From assembly GCF_030386795.1 (NCBI RefSeq), contig NZ_JANUQM010000001.1, positions 554,363 through 618,362 on the forward strand: a stretch of DNA of 64,000 nt, written 5' to 3'. Of the stretch, positions 35,005-43,983 are shown piece after piece. The notes under the pieces were generated by a model that was not told where the DNA came from, did no database searches, and saw nothing but the letters and a program-made list of their open reading frames with translations. Within the stretch, counting starts at the first letter, position 1; each line of letters opens with the position of its first letter. Position numbers and translations under genes: made by a program. This stretch comes from Streptomyces sp. S.PNR 29. Lineage in GTDB: Bacteria; Actinomycetota; Actinomycetes; Streptomycetales; Streptomycetaceae.

Positions 35005-36719
35005 AGCGCGTCCTCCCTCATCACCAGGTCCCGGTAGCGGGCGTCGGTGAGCAGCTCAGCGTGCTTTCCCTCGGCGGCGACCCGGCCGCCCTCCATGAAC
35101 ACCACGTGATCCGCGTGGTTGAGCAGGATCGGGCTGGTGGTGAAGACGACCGTCGTACGGCCCTCCCGGCTCGCCCGCAGCCGGCCGGCGATCCCCGCCT
35201 CGGTGTGTGCGTCCACGGCACTGGTCGGTTCCAGAAGGAGGAGAGTCGGCGGATCCGCGACCAGGGCCCGGACCAGGCGCAGGCGCTGCTGCTGTCCGCC
35301 CGAGAACTCCCGCCCGCCCTGGGCGACGGCCGTGTCCAGGCCGTCCGGGAGGGCGTCGATGATCTCTCCCGCCCCTGCGGTGCGGACCGCCGCCTCGATC
35401 GCGGGAGCGTCGGCCGGCCCCTCGCGCCGGCCGTCGAGTTCGTCGCGCAAGGGGCCGTTGAAGAGCCGGTCCTCGTTACGGGCGACGAGGATGCGCCGAC
35501 GGATCTCGTGCACCGGCCACTCCCGCAGCGGGACCCCGCCGAGGGTGGCCTCCGAGTCGGCGTAGCGGCCCAGACGGTCGGCCAGTGCCGTGGCCTGCGC
35601 CGGGACGTCGCAGGCCACAGCGGTGAGTATGCCGCTCCTGACCACCAGTCCGGAGGACGGATCGGTGAGCTCGTCCTCCCGGTCGGGGACCTCGGCGCGG
35701 CGCGCCGCATCGGTGATCAAGGGCTCCAGCCGGAGGACGTGCGTGACCCTGCCCGCAGACACATATCCCTTGGTGATGCGGTCGGCGGCGTCGGTGAGCC
35801 AGTTCAGCGGGCCGACCAGGAAGACGGTGTACCCGTAGAAGGCGACGAGCTGCCCCGCACTGATGCGCCCGGCCAGGGTGTAGTGGCCGCCCAGCCATAT
35901 CACGGAGGCGACGAGCGCTCCGGGCAGCAGCACCTTGGCGCCGTCGAGCAGGACCTCGACCCTGGCCACCTCCACCCCTGCCCGCCGAACCTCCTGGGAC
36001 TCCTCGCGGTAGCGCCCCGCGAAGGAGTCCTCGCCTCCGATGCCCCGCAGAACGCGCAGGCCGCTCACGATGTCCACGGCCCGGCCGGTGAGCTTTCCCT
36101 GCCGGTTCCGGAGCTCCTGCTGGCGGTTGTGCAGGGGGCGGAGCAGGAGGGTGATCAACCAGGTCATCAGGGGCACACCGAGGAGGACGGTCAGACCGAT
36201 CTGCCATGAGGCGCTCAGCATGATGACCGCGACCACGACGATCGCCACGACGGAGCCGAAGCCGCGGGCGGTGACCGCCATGGCCTCGCCGACGTTGTCG
36301 ATGTCGGACGCGCCCACGCTGACCACGTCGCCGGTGGCCAGCCGCTTGGACAGGGTGGCGCCCAGCCGGCACGCCTGTCGGGTGACGTCCTGGGCCGTCC
36401 GGTAGGCGGCTCCGAGCCGGCTCGCCAGCGCTGCACGGTCGCGGAGGATTCCCGTCACGGCCTGGACGACGGCGAGACCGAGGACAGCGCCGCCCCACAG
36501 CACGAGCGCCGACTGGTCCCGCTCGATGATCCCGTCGTCGATGGCCCGGCCGACCGCGGTCGGCACCAGGGCCTGCGCCAGCATGCAGATGATCCCGAAG
36601 AGGACTCCCAGCAGCATGGTCCGGCGGTGGCCCCGGGCCAGTCCGATCAGGTAGCGGGCGGGTGAACGGTGGTCGGTGGTCCCGGGATGAAGCTCCGGGA
36701 AAGATCGATGGATTCTCAC
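35001..36719 (-). CDS. ABC exporter half-transporter with degenerate Walker motifs
   Basis: 572 residues from GTG 36719 (GGAG 10 nt upstream; an ATG at 36818 is open but has no ribosome site). Six-helix exporter domain, then an ATPase domain in which Walker A is lost (VACDVPAQATALAD instead of GxxGxGKST) and Walker B has Leu for Asp (TLLLLEPTSAVD). The signature FSGGQQQRLRLVRAL is canonical and can serve the partner's ATP. First gene of the leftward operon, divergent from the carrier-protein gene. Confidence 0.93.
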   Translation of the reverse strand: MRIHRSFPELHPGTTDHRSPARYLIGLARGHRRTMLLGVLFGIICMLAQALVPTAVGRAIDDGIIERDQSALVLWGGAVLGLAVVQAVTGILRDRAALASRLGAAYRTAQDVTRQACRLGATLSKRLATGDVVSVGASDIDNVGEAMAVTARGFGSVVAIVVVAVIMLSASWQIGLTVLLGVPLMTWLITLLLRPLHNRQQELRNRQGKLTGRAVDIVSGLRVLRGIGGEDSFAGRYREESQEVRRAGVEVARVEVLLDGAKVLLPGALVASVIWLGGHYTLAGRISAGQLVAFYGYTVFLVGPLNWLTDAADRITKGYVSAGRVTHVLRLEPLITDAARRAEVPDREDELTDPSSGLVVRSGILTAVACDVPAQATALADRLGRYADSEATLGGVPLREWPVHEIRRRILVARNEDRLFNGPLRDELDGRREGPADAPAIEAAVRTAGAGEIIDALPDGLDTAVAQGGREFSGGQQQRLRLVRALVADPPTLLLLEPTSAVDAHTEAGIAGRLRASREGRTTVVFTTSPILLNHADHVVFMEGGRVAAEGKHAELLTDARYRDLVMREDAL

Positions 36720-37081
36720 AAGGTCCGTTCTCCATCGTCGGTATGGCGGAGTTCTGGCGGCGCAGTCGATCTCGGCGTCGAAACATTCGGACGATGTGAC
36801 AAGGGCCAGGCCGTGCATCAGTGCGGCACACTAGCCCCACAAGGGCCCGACGGTATGCCAGTCCCTATGCCTCTGCAAGGGAGTTGACCCCGTGGAAAGG
36901 GCGACCTTAAGCTCCCTCGCGGGACAAGTTTCGGCGATCTACCTGAAAGTTTCGGAAGCGGCCTCCTCGCCCGCCCGTTCTCATCCGCACCTGAAGCTCT
37001 TTCCGGGGGCAGCTTCGCCCCGGCCCGTCGCCTTGTCCCCGTCTGCCCGGCCAGGTAACGCGAACCGCTGGAAGGTGGGAC
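36720..37081. promoter_or_regulatory. Divergent promoter region of the two left operons
   Basis: 362 nt without a gene. A rightward TTGACC at about 36883 followed 18 nt later by TAAGCT is a possible promoter for the carrier-protein operon. The leftward promoter for the exporter operon should lie near 36750-36830. The LuxR-type regulator encoded downstream may act here. No repeat or dyad stood out. Confidence 0.4.
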
Positions 37082-37339
37082 ATGACGCAGAGCGGGTGGC
37101 CCGATGCATTCGAGAGGATCGTCCGTGCCCATGCGACGGCTCTGACCGACGAGGATGCGCTGGAGCCGCAGGCTGCGCTCTTCGATCTCGGGCTCGACTC
37201 ACTGGGAATGATCAGCCTGCTGGTGGACGTCGAAGTGGAGTTCGGCGTCACCCTGCCCCAGGACGCACTGGGCGCCGAAACCTTCGCCACCCCGGAAAGG
37301 CTGTGGAACGCGGTCGGAGCCGCGTCCCACGGGGAATGA
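37082..37339 (+). CDS. Free-standing acyl/peptidyl carrier protein
   Basis: 85 residues, ATG with GGTGGGA upstream. FDLGLDSLGMISLLVDVEVE contains the DSL motif; Ser40 is the phosphopantetheine site. Acidic helical protein of normal carrier length. Followed directly by a condensation protein and an adenylation enzyme, so the three form a split NRPS-like module that would load one acid as a thioester. No thioesterase, ketosynthase or fatty-acid genes are nearby. Confidence 0.93.
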   Translation: MTQSGWPDAFERIVRAHATALTDEDALEPQAALFDLGLDSLGMISLLVDVEVEFGVTLPQDALGAETFATPERLWNAVGAASHGE

Positions 37340-37351
37340 AGGCGGATACCG

Positions 37352-38737
37352 ATGGGCAGGACGGTCGAGTTGGCTTTCTCAGGCCTTTCGTGCGCCACCT
37401 TGGACGCGACCTGGAGCCAGCGGGAATTCTGGACGACGATAAACAAACACAGGCCTGATGGTTTCTATCAAATAACCTGGACCGTTCCGGTTCCGGAAGG
37501 CAGAGGACTGGACGACGTACTGGGCTGCCTCCGACTCCTCGTCGAGCGCCACCAGGCCCTGCGTACGAAGATCACCGAGGGCGGACCGGCCGGCCTGCGA
37601 CAGGTCGTCTTCGGCGAGGGGTCCCTGCCCGTGCGCATCGAGGACGCGCCCGACGAGCAGGGGGCCGCGGAGGCCGCCGAGGCGGTGCGGGGAGAGTTCT
37701 TCAGGACGGAGCCGCGGCTGGACCGGGACTTCCCCTTCAAGATCGCCATTGTGACGCGCGAGGGCCTGCCACGCTTCATGGTGTTCGCCTGCTCGCACGT
37801 CGTCCTGGACGGAGAGAGCGTCCGGGTGGTCGAGGACGAGTTGAGCGCCGTCCTCTCCCAGGGCTCGGGCGAACACCTCGAACCCGTGACGCACCAGCCG
37901 GAGGACCAGGTCAGGGACGAGAGTCTGGACCGCAGTGCGAGGACGTCGCAGCGGTCGCTCTCCTATTGGAAGTCCACCCTGCTCGCCTCTCCCGGGGGTC
38001 TGTTCTCCGAAGTCCGGGGCGGCCGTTCCCCGTTATGGCTGGGCCGTCTGCGGTCACGCGCTCTCCTCGCGGCGGAGCTCACGCTGGTACCGCGGGTCGG
38101 CGTGTCCTCCGGAGCCCTTTATCTCGGCGCTGCGGCCTGCGTGCTCGGGGAAGTGACCGGGAAACCCGGGATGACCTTCAGAGTGCCGACCAGCAACCGC
38201 TTCACAGCGGCCACGCGGTCCTATGTGGGGGCGCTCTCGCAGCATGCCGTCATCACTGTCGACACCACCTCGGGAAGCTTCTACGACGTGGTGCGCGGAG
38301 TGGACCGCGGCCTGCGCCGGGCCTACAGCCACGCCCGGTACGACCCCGACGGCCTGCGCAGGGTCATCGAAGAGGTCGAAGCAGCCCGCAGGGAGCCCGT
38401 CGACCTGGCCTACCTCTTCAACGACCTTCGGGACGAGGACGACAAGCCGAAGGTCGGCGCCCCGGCCGTGGTGCAGGACGCCGCCCTGGCGGCGGATCTG
38501 CTGGACACCTCGGAGGAGATCTCCTGGGAACTCCTGCACGCGGCCAACAGCGACATCAAGGTGTACGTCCGCGTCTCCGGGACCGCCGACCACGGCGGGC
38601 TGGATGTCGCGGCCGATGCGGACTGTCTCACGACATCCGGCACAGAGAACATCCTGCGGGCCGCTGAGCGGCTCATCGTCCGGGCCGCACAGGGCGACTT
38701 CGCAGCCGACCGAGTGCGTGCCGTTTCGGGACTGTAG
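37352..38737 (+). CDS. Free-standing condensation-domain protein
   Basis: 461 residues, single NRPS condensation-type fold. The active-site motif is CSHVVLDGES (residues 147-156): the first His of HHxxxDG is Ser148, but His149, the catalytic one, and Asp153-Gly154 remain. It could join the carrier-bound acyl group to a free amine or hydroxyl. The N-terminal SQREFW resembles the C1 motif. Candidate acceptors are the peptide N terminus or a second building block. It starts 12 nt after the carrier gene. Confidence 0.88.
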   Translation: MGRTVELAFSGLSCATLDATWSQREFWTTINKHRPDGFYQITWTVPVPEGRGLDDVLGCLRLLVERHQALRTKITEGGPAGLRQVVFGEGSLPVRIEDAPDEQGAAEAAEAVRGEFFRTEPRLDRDFPFKIAIVTREGLPRFMVFACSHVVLDGESVRVVEDELSAVLSQGSGEHLEPVTHQPEDQVRDESLDRSARTSQRSLSYWKSTLLASPGGLFSEVRGGRSPLWLGRLRSRALLAAELTLVPRVGVSSGALYLGAAACVLGEVTGKPGMTFRVPTSNRFTAATRSYVGALSQHAVITVDTTSGSFYDVVRGVDRGLRRAYSHARYDPDGLRRVIEEVEAARREPVDLAYLFNDLRDEDDKPKVGAPAVVQDAALAADLLDTSEEISWELLHAANSDIKVYVRVSGTADHGGLDVAADADCLTTSGTENILRAAERLIVRAAQGDFAADRVRAVSGL

Positions 38738-38774
38738 GCGGATTCAGACACCTGCTGGAGCAAGGGAGATCAAG

Positions 38775-38999
38775 GTGCTCAGCGACTACGAGAAGACAGC
38801 TGTCTCGCTGCGCGAACTGGAAGTGCTGCAGTTAGCGGCCCAGGCGCTCTCCAACCGTCAGATCGCCGTCAGACTGGGGATCTCGGAAGCGACGGTGAAG
38901 CGCCACTTGCACAACACGTTCGTCAAGCTCGGGGCGTCCTCCCGCATCGACGCGGTCAACAAGGCCGTGTCCGCGTCCCTCATCCAAGCAGCGGCGTGA
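38775..38999 (+). CDS. Small LuxR-type HTH regulator containing a TTA codon
   Basis: 74 residues from GTG 38775 (GGGAG 8 nt upstream). It is essentially one GerE/LuxR DNA-binding domain: LRELEVLQLAAQALSNRQIA, VRLGISEATVKRHLHNTFVK, LGASSRIDAV. No receiver or sensor domain, so it probably dimerises on DNA without phosphorylation. Leu20 is encoded by TTA (38832-38834), the rare codon read only by the bldA tRNA in Streptomyces, which would tie cluster expression to development. It overlaps the start of the adenylation gene, so the two are translationally coupled. Confidence 0.9.
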   Translation: MLSDYEKTAVSLRELEVLQLAAQALSNRQIAVRLGISEATVKRHLHNTFVKLGASSRIDAVNKAVSASLIQAAA

Positions 39000-40702
39000 T
39001 GCCGGACCGCCCCTTGGACGTCGGGAGCGGCGGCGCGTGGGGAATCGCGGGCGGGATGCCCCTCACGTCCGCCGACCTGCCCAGGCTCCCCCTGCTCCCC
39101 GGGGCCCGGGAGGCCGCCATCGGCCGGGCACTCACCCGAAAGGTCCGTACGGACACACGGACCAGCGTGTCCGCGCGGGTGGCCGACCTGGCCGGACGCT
39201 GCCCGGAAAAGGTCGCGGTCATCGAGGACGGCGAGGACATCAGCTACGGCGGGCTGCTCCGACGGGTGGGCTGGATCCGGAGCAGGCTGCTCGCCCTCCA
39301 AGTGGCGCCCGGCGACGGCGTGGTGGTGACCGGAGCACGCGGCGCCGACACCGTGGCGGCGTTTCTGGCGCTGGAGAGCATCGGCGCTGTGTACATGCCG
39401 CTGGACGCGGAATGGCCCGTGCTCCGGCTGGGCGAAGTGCTGCGCGGCGACGGCGTACGCGGCGTGCTGCACATCTCCGACGGGCGCTCCGGCACGGAGG
39501 CCGAGACGGCGATCACCCGGGCGGCACAGCACGCCCGGGTCCCGCTCTTGGCCCTGGACGACCTCCGCGAGAGCGGATGGGGCCCGGTACCGCCCTGGCG
39601 GCCGCGCAAGCCGGAGGAACGCGAACCGCGCTACGCCATCCACACGTCGGGGAGCACGGGCCGTCCCAAGGGGGCGGTGGTCGACCACCGGGGCATGATG
39701 AACCACCTCTGGTTCATGGTCGAGAACCTGCGGCTGGGCCCCCATGACAGAGTGGGTTTCACCGCCCCGCCGGGTTATGTGATCTCCGTGTGGCAGATGC
39801 TGGCCGTGCTTCTCGTGGGCGGCGCCGTCTCGGTCATCGGCGACGCGGACACACGCTTTCCCCGTCGACTGCGCGAAGCCGTGGGGCAGACCGGCGTGAC
39901 GGTGCTGGAGCTGGTCCCGTCCGTCATCCGACCGCTGATCGACGAGATGGAGCGAACAGCGCAGCCCGCCGCGGCGGCCATGCGGCTGCGCTGCCTGATC
40001 TCCACGGGGGAGGAGCTGACGCCGGGGCTCGCGGCTCGCGCGCTGAAGGCGTTCGACGGGGCGTCCCTGATCAATGCCTACGGTGCGACGGAGTGCTCGG
40101 ACGACGTCACCCACCACGTCGTCCTCCCGGACGACCTCGGGGACCGGCTCCCGGCCGGGCGTCCGATCGCCAACGCCGCTCTGTATCTGCTGGTCGAGGA
40201 GGACAGCGGCTGGCGGGCGGCCGATGCCGGCGAGGTGGGCGAACTGTGGGTCGGGGGCGCGCCGGTGGGGATGGGGTACCTCGATGAGCCGGAACTGACC
40301 CGGGAGAGGTTCTTCGCGGACGACTTCGATGCCGGCTCCCCCCATGGGCGGCTCTACCGGACGGGAGATCTGGCCCGTTTCGAGGACGGCAAGGTCTATT
40401 GCCTCGGCCGGGCCGACCGCCAGGTGAAGATCGCCGGGCACCGGGTCGAACTCAGCGCGGTGCAGGCCGAGCTGGCCCGCCATCCCGCCGTGACGGCGTG
40501 TGCGGTCACCGCGGGAGGCCGCAGGGAGCAGCCCAAGGTCACTGCCCACTACGTGACGGAAGGGGCCGTCACCTGGCAGGAGCTCCAGGAGCACCTCCGC
40601 GCCACGCTGCCCGCCCCCATGGTTCCGCAGCGCTGGATACGCAGGAGTTCGCTGCCGTTGAACGGGAGCGGCAAGGTGGACTACGGCAGTCTCGACGAGT
40701 GA
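38996..40702 (+). CDS. Free-standing adenylation enzyme lacking the amino-binding Asp
   Basis: 568 residues from GTG 38996 (or ATG 38999). Core motifs are intact: A3 HTSGSTGRPKGA, A5 NAYGATE, A7 YRTGDLA, A8 GRADRQVKIAGHRVEL and A10 LPLNGSGKVD with the catalytic Lys. At A4 the normal FDxSxW, whose Asp (235 in GrsA) holds the alpha-amino group, reads YVISVW: Val262 replaces Asp. The substrate therefore probably has no free alpha-amine: an aryl acid, a hydroxy or keto acid, or a guanidino acid made by the amidinotransferase. It would load the free-standing carrier protein. Stop-start overlap with the LuxR-type gene. Confidence 0.92.
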   Translation: MMPDRPLDVGSGGAWGIAGGMPLTSADLPRLPLLPGAREAAIGRALTRKVRTDTRTSVSARVADLAGRCPEKVAVIEDGEDISYGGLLRRVGWIRSRLLALQVAPGDGVVVTGARGADTVAAFLALESIGAVYMPLDAEWPVLRLGEVLRGDGVRGVLHISDGRSGTEAETAITRAAQHARVPLLALDDLRESGWGPVPPWRPRKPEEREPRYAIHTSGSTGRPKGAVVDHRGMMNHLWFMVENLRLGPHDRVGFTAPPGYVISVWQMLAVLLVGGAVSVIGDADTRFPRRLREAVGQTGVTVLELVPSVIRPLIDEMERTAQPAAAAMRLRCLISTGEELTPGLAARALKAFDGASLINAYGATECSDDVTHHVVLPDDLGDRLPAGRPIANAALYLLVEEDSGWRAADAGEVGELWVGGAPVGMGYLDEPELTRERFFADDFDAGSPHGRLYRTGDLARFEDGKVYCLGRADRQVKIAGHRVELSAVQAELARHPAVTACAVTAGGRREQPKVTAHYVTEGAVTWQELQEHLRATLPAPMVPQRWIRRSSLPLNGSGKVDYGSLDE

Positions 40703-40789
40703 ACCGGCACGGCGGGGCCGCCCCGGACAGCGCGGGCGGGCGGGCTGATTCTCAGCGGCTCCCCACCTGCGGAGCCTTACTGTGGTGCG

Positions 40790-41323
40790 GTGACGACGCA
40801 GGTAATCATGCTCAACGGCGGTTCCAGTTCGGGGAAGTCCGGGATCGTACGGTGTCTGCAGGCCGTCCTTCCGGATCCATGGCCGGCGTTCGGGTGCGAC
40901 TCGTTCGTCGACGCGCTGCCCGCGAGGATGCGGGGGTCGGACGAGGGGATCGTGTTCGGGGCGGACGGCGGGGTGAACGTCGGGGCGGAGTTCATGGCGT
41001 TGCAGTCGGCCTGGATGGAGGGCGTCGCGGCGATGGCCCGTGCGGGCGCCAGGGTCATCATCGATGACGTCTTCCTCGGCGGGGCGGCGTCCCAGCAGCG
41101 GTGGCAGAAGGTTCTGGACGGACTGGCCGTGCTGTGGGTCGGCGTCAGGTGTGAGAGTGCGGTCGCCGCGGGACGCGAGGTCGCGCGCGGGGATCGCGTT
41201 CAGGGGATGGCCGCGTTGCAGGCGGAAGTGGTTCACGAGGGGGTGGTCTACGACCTGGAGGTGGACACGACGCACACCGAGTCCCTCGTGTGTGCGCGCA
41301 CCATCGCCGCCCACGTCGGATGA
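40790..41323 (+). CDS. Chloramphenicol phosphotransferase-like P-loop kinase
   Basis: 177 residues, GTG 40790 (start uncertain, no close ribosome site). P-loop [17 protein letters not shown], then [11 protein letters not shown] and [13 protein letters not shown] as in CPT-like proteins, which transfer phosphate from ATP to small hydroxyl compounds; the prototype inactivates chloramphenicol. Family members also occur as general small-molecule kinases. It lies 87 nt after the adenylation gene and may be a resistance or tailoring function of the cluster or an unrelated border gene. Confidence 0.8.
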   Translation: MTTQVIMLNGGSSSGKSGIVRCLQAVLPDPWPAFGCDSFVDALPARMRGSDEGIVFGADGGVNVGAEFMALQSAWMEGVAAMARAGARVIIDDVFLGGAASQQRWQKVLDGLAVLWVGVRCESAVAAGREVARGDRVQGMAALQAEVVHEGVVYDLEVDTTHTESLVCARTIAAHVG

Positions 41324-41356
41324 TCCCGGGCACCGCCTGCCGCCCGTCGCCCGTCC

Positions 41357-41653
41357 TCAGCCGGCGGCCTTGGCGATGATGCGGTCCATCTCCTCCCGGC
41401 CGAAGGCCCGCAGGGTCGTGGTGCGGACGTTGCCCACCCCGCCGAGCTGCAGGAGCGCCGCGGTGGCGGTTTCGTCGTCGGGCGCCTCGACGACGGCCAC
41501 GAGATCGTACGGGCCGACGGTCCAGTAGATGTTGAGGATCTTCGCCCCGAGTTTCTGCACCGCCGAGGCAAAGGCCTCGGCGCGCTGCGGGGTGTCCTTG
41601 TAGTTCCGGATCCCTTGATCGGTCCAGTTCAGCAATGTGACATACGTCGGCAT
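41357..41653 (-). CDS. GYD-domain protein
   Basis: 98 residues, ATG 41653. YVTLLNWTDQGIRNYKDTP, then YWTVGPYDLVAVVEAPDDE are the marks of the GYD family (the GYD motif reads GPYD here), small ferredoxin-like-fold proteins of unknown function. Convergent with the CPT-like gene and not overlapping the peptidase operon; probably not part of the pathway. Confidence 0.88.
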   Translation of the reverse strand: MPTYVTLLNWTDQGIRNYKDTPQRAEAFASAVQKLGAKILNIYWTVGPYDLVAVVEAPDDETATAALLQLGGVGNVRTTTLRAFGREEMDRIIAKAAG

Positions 41654-41754
41654 GGTCTTTCACCTTCGCGAGGGGACATAGCACCAGGACGATCCTGGGC
41701 ATGAATGCCGAAACATGCACAAGGTGCGCGTCCGAACGGTGACGCCGGCCTCCG

Positions 41755-43947
41755 TCAGTCCTCAGCGAACAGCCCCGACTGCCAGCCCGCGAAGGACAAC
41801 TGGTCCACCGAAAGGGCGATGATGCGGCTCATGGAGCGCGCGCCGTGGCCGACGCCGGACTCGACGCGTAGCAGGGTCAGTCCCCTTCCGTCCTCGGCGG
41901 GCAGGGCACCGGCGGCGTGCTGCAGGGCCGCGCACATCTTGCGGGCGTGCATGGGGTCCACCACGGCGTCCCCCTCGGACACCGTCAGGAGCACCGCCGG
42001 GTAGTGCGTCCCCTCGCTGACGTGGTGATAGGGCGAGTAACCCAGCAGCCAGCCCAGTTCCTCACGCACGGACGCCGAGCCGTACTCCGTGGTCCAGGAC
42101 GCGCCCAGACCGAAGTGCTCGTAACGCACCATGTCCAGCACCGGCGCTCCGCACACCACCGCCCGGCAGAGCTCGGGGCGCTGGGTCAGTGCGGCACCGG
42201 CCAGCAGGCCACCGTTCGACTCGCCACTGATCACGAGGTGCGACGGGGTGGTCCAGCCGTTGTCGCAGAGGGCTTCGGCGGCGGCGTGGAAGTCGTCGAT
42301 GGACCTCTGCTTGTGGGCCCGGACACCCGAGTGGTGCCACTGCGCTCCCTCCTCGCCGCCACCCCGCACATGAGCCACCGCGTAGACGCCGCCGGCCTCG
42401 ACCCATGCGATGGCCTCGGGGTTGTACACGGGGTTGGGAGACAGGCCGAAGCCGCCGTAACCGTAGAGGATGGCCGGACGCGGCTGCCGTCCCTCGCCGT
42501 TCCCGTCGTGCCCGTCGTTCCCGTCGTGCCCGTCGTTCTCGTCGTGCGGTGCCAGGACCGTGATCCGTACCGGTGTGCCGTCCGATGACCGGCAGGTGAT
42601 CTGGCGCATCGTTCCGGCGGGCCGCGGGGCGGTCGTCGCCCGTTGTCCCGGCGGGGACGCCCATACGGTCGTCGTGCGGTCCCTCGCGTCCCAGCGGAAG
42701 ACCGTGACGGGAGTGAACGGGTCGGTGTACGTGAACCACGCCTCGTGGCCCCTGCCCCGGATCTCGCCGACCGTTCCCAGACCCGGCGTCGCTATGGTGT
42801 CCAGCCGCGTCCCGGTCGCCAGGTCGTGCACGGTGATCTCGGCGACGGTGTGACGACTGCGGACGGCCAGGAGCAGTGCGCGGTCCGGGGACGGACCGTC
42901 CACGAACGCGAAGTGCTCCAGCCGGGCCTGCGGGTCCTCGGGCAGGAGTTCCTTCCACGCGCCGGGCTCAGGGGCGCCCCGGTCGCCGAGGTCGTCGAGG
43001 GCGACGACCGCCAGCCGGCCGCGAGGCGCGTCATGGTCGGTGTGCAGGTAGAGAAGTCCTCGCGGGCCGACGACCGCGGTCGTGTGGGCGTCGACGCCCG
43101 TCTGCACGGGTACGAACACCGGCGCCTCGGCGCCGTGCTTCGTCAGGTCGGCGATCCACACGTCGTTGCGGCGTACCGCGCCGACGGCTCTTGTGACGAT
43201 GAGCCACCGGCCGTTCGCACCGGCACTGACGGTGTACGAGGCCGTCCTGGGGCCGTCGCCGCCGAAGACGAGCCGGTCCTCCGCGTCCGGGTCCGTGCCC
43301 ACCCGGTGCAGGTAGACCCGCCGGTGGTAGCGCTCCTCGCCGGGTGGCACCGCGTCGGCGGGGAGGCGTCGTACGTAGTAGAAGGACTCGCCGCCGGGCA
43401 GCCAGGCGATCGGCGACTGCCGGCAACGGGAGATCGGGCCGTCGAGCAGAGCGCCCGAGGTGACGTCCAGGACGTACAGCAGGCTGCCGTCGTCTCCGCC
43501 GGTCGACACCTGGTAGGCGACCCTGTGTCCCTCCTGGTCGGGGTGCCAGGAGTCCAGGATGGTGCGTCCGGTCGGGTCCAGGGCCATGGGGTCCACGAGG
43601 ACCCGCTCGGCGCCGTCGGGATCCACCACATGCAGAACGGCGTGTTCCTGTCCCGGCAGGCGCCGCATGAAGAACCGCCGCTGTCCCCGCCACACCGGAG
43701 GGCCGGTCACACCGAAGGACAGCAGTTCCTCCATCCGGGTGCACAGCCGGTCGCGGCCGGGCAGGTCGTCCAGGGCGGCGTGGCGCAGCTCGTCCTGTGC
43801 GGCCAGCCAGGCCCGGGTCTCGGCGCTGTCGGCCTGTTCCAGCCATCGGTACGGGTCGGGGATCCGGTGCCCGAAGAGGTGGTCCACCACGTCCTGTCGG
43901 CGCGCCGGTGGATGGCGCAGGGGGGTCAGGACGCCTTCGTGTCTCAT
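41755..43947 (-). CDS. Prolyl oligopeptidase (S9A), candidate leader protease
   Basis: 730 residues, ATG 43947 with AGGAAGG 6 nt upstream. N-terminal seven-bladed propeller (80-420), then alpha/beta hydrolase with the catalytic Ser in VISGESNGGLLAGAAL, Asp in EGDAVVDPMHARKM and His in GVGHGARS. No signal peptide. S9 enzymes cut after proline in short peptides. The precursor encoded in this operon has Pro at 25, 29 and 31, just before the predicted core, so cleavage at Pro31-Gln32 or Pro29-Ser30 would free the modified peptide. Last gene of the RiPP operon; a low-complexity Asp/Gly-rich insert lies in the propeller-hydrolase junction. Confidence 0.92.
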   Translation of the reverse strand: MRHEGVLTPLRHPPARRQDVVDHLFGHRIPDPYRWLEQADSAETRAWLAAQDELRHAALDDLPGRDRLCTRMEELLSFGVTGPPVWRGQRRFFMRRLPGQEHAVLHVVDPDGAERVLVDPMALDPTGRTILDSWHPDQEGHRVAYQVSTGGDDGSLLYVLDVTSGALLDGPISRCRQSPIAWLPGGESFYYVRRLPADAVPPGEERYHRRVYLHRVGTDPDAEDRLVFGGDGPRTASYTVSAGANGRWLIVTRAVGAVRRNDVWIADLTKHGAEAPVFVPVQTGVDAHTTAVVGPRGLLYLHTDHDAPRGRLAVVALDDLGDRGAPEPGAWKELLPEDPQARLEHFAFVDGPSPDRALLLAVRSRHTVAEITVHDLATGTRLDTIATPGLGTVGEIRGRGHEAWFTYTDPFTPVTVFRWDARDRTTTVWASPPGQRATTAPRPAGTMRQITCRSSDGTPVRITVLAPHDENDGHDGNDGHDGNGEGRQPRPAILYGYGGFGLSPNPVYNPEAIAWVEAGGVYAVAHVRGGGEEGAQWHHSGVRAHKQRSIDDFHAAAEALCDNGWTTPSHLVISGESNGGLLAGAALTQRPELCRAVVCGAPVLDMVRYEHFGLGASWTTEYGSASVREELGWLLGYSPYHHVSEGTHYPAVLLTVSEGDAVVDPMHARKMCAALQHAAGALPAEDGRGLTLLRVESGVGHGARSMSRIIALSVDQLSFAGWQSGLFAED

Positions 43948-43983
43948 CGGACGCCTTCCTGTTTCATCGGACGCCTTCCTGTT
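43944..43983. repeat. Exact 20-bp tandem duplication at a gene junction
   Basis: TCATCGGACGCCTTCCTGTT occurs twice in direct succession (43944-43963, 43964-43983). On the coding strand each copy carries AGGAAGG plus an ATGA. The duplication creates a seven-codon frame (start 43967) whose stop overlaps the peptidase start. Confidence 0.9.

Noticed and set aside
38858..41314. Long leftward open frame across the adenylation gene
   Set aside because: It spans several real genes in antisense and has a composition biased to Arg, Pro, Gly and His; no family pattern.
40790..41323. Chloramphenicol resistance
   Set aside because: The family match supports a small-molecule kinase fold only; the substrate cannot be inferred from sequence.
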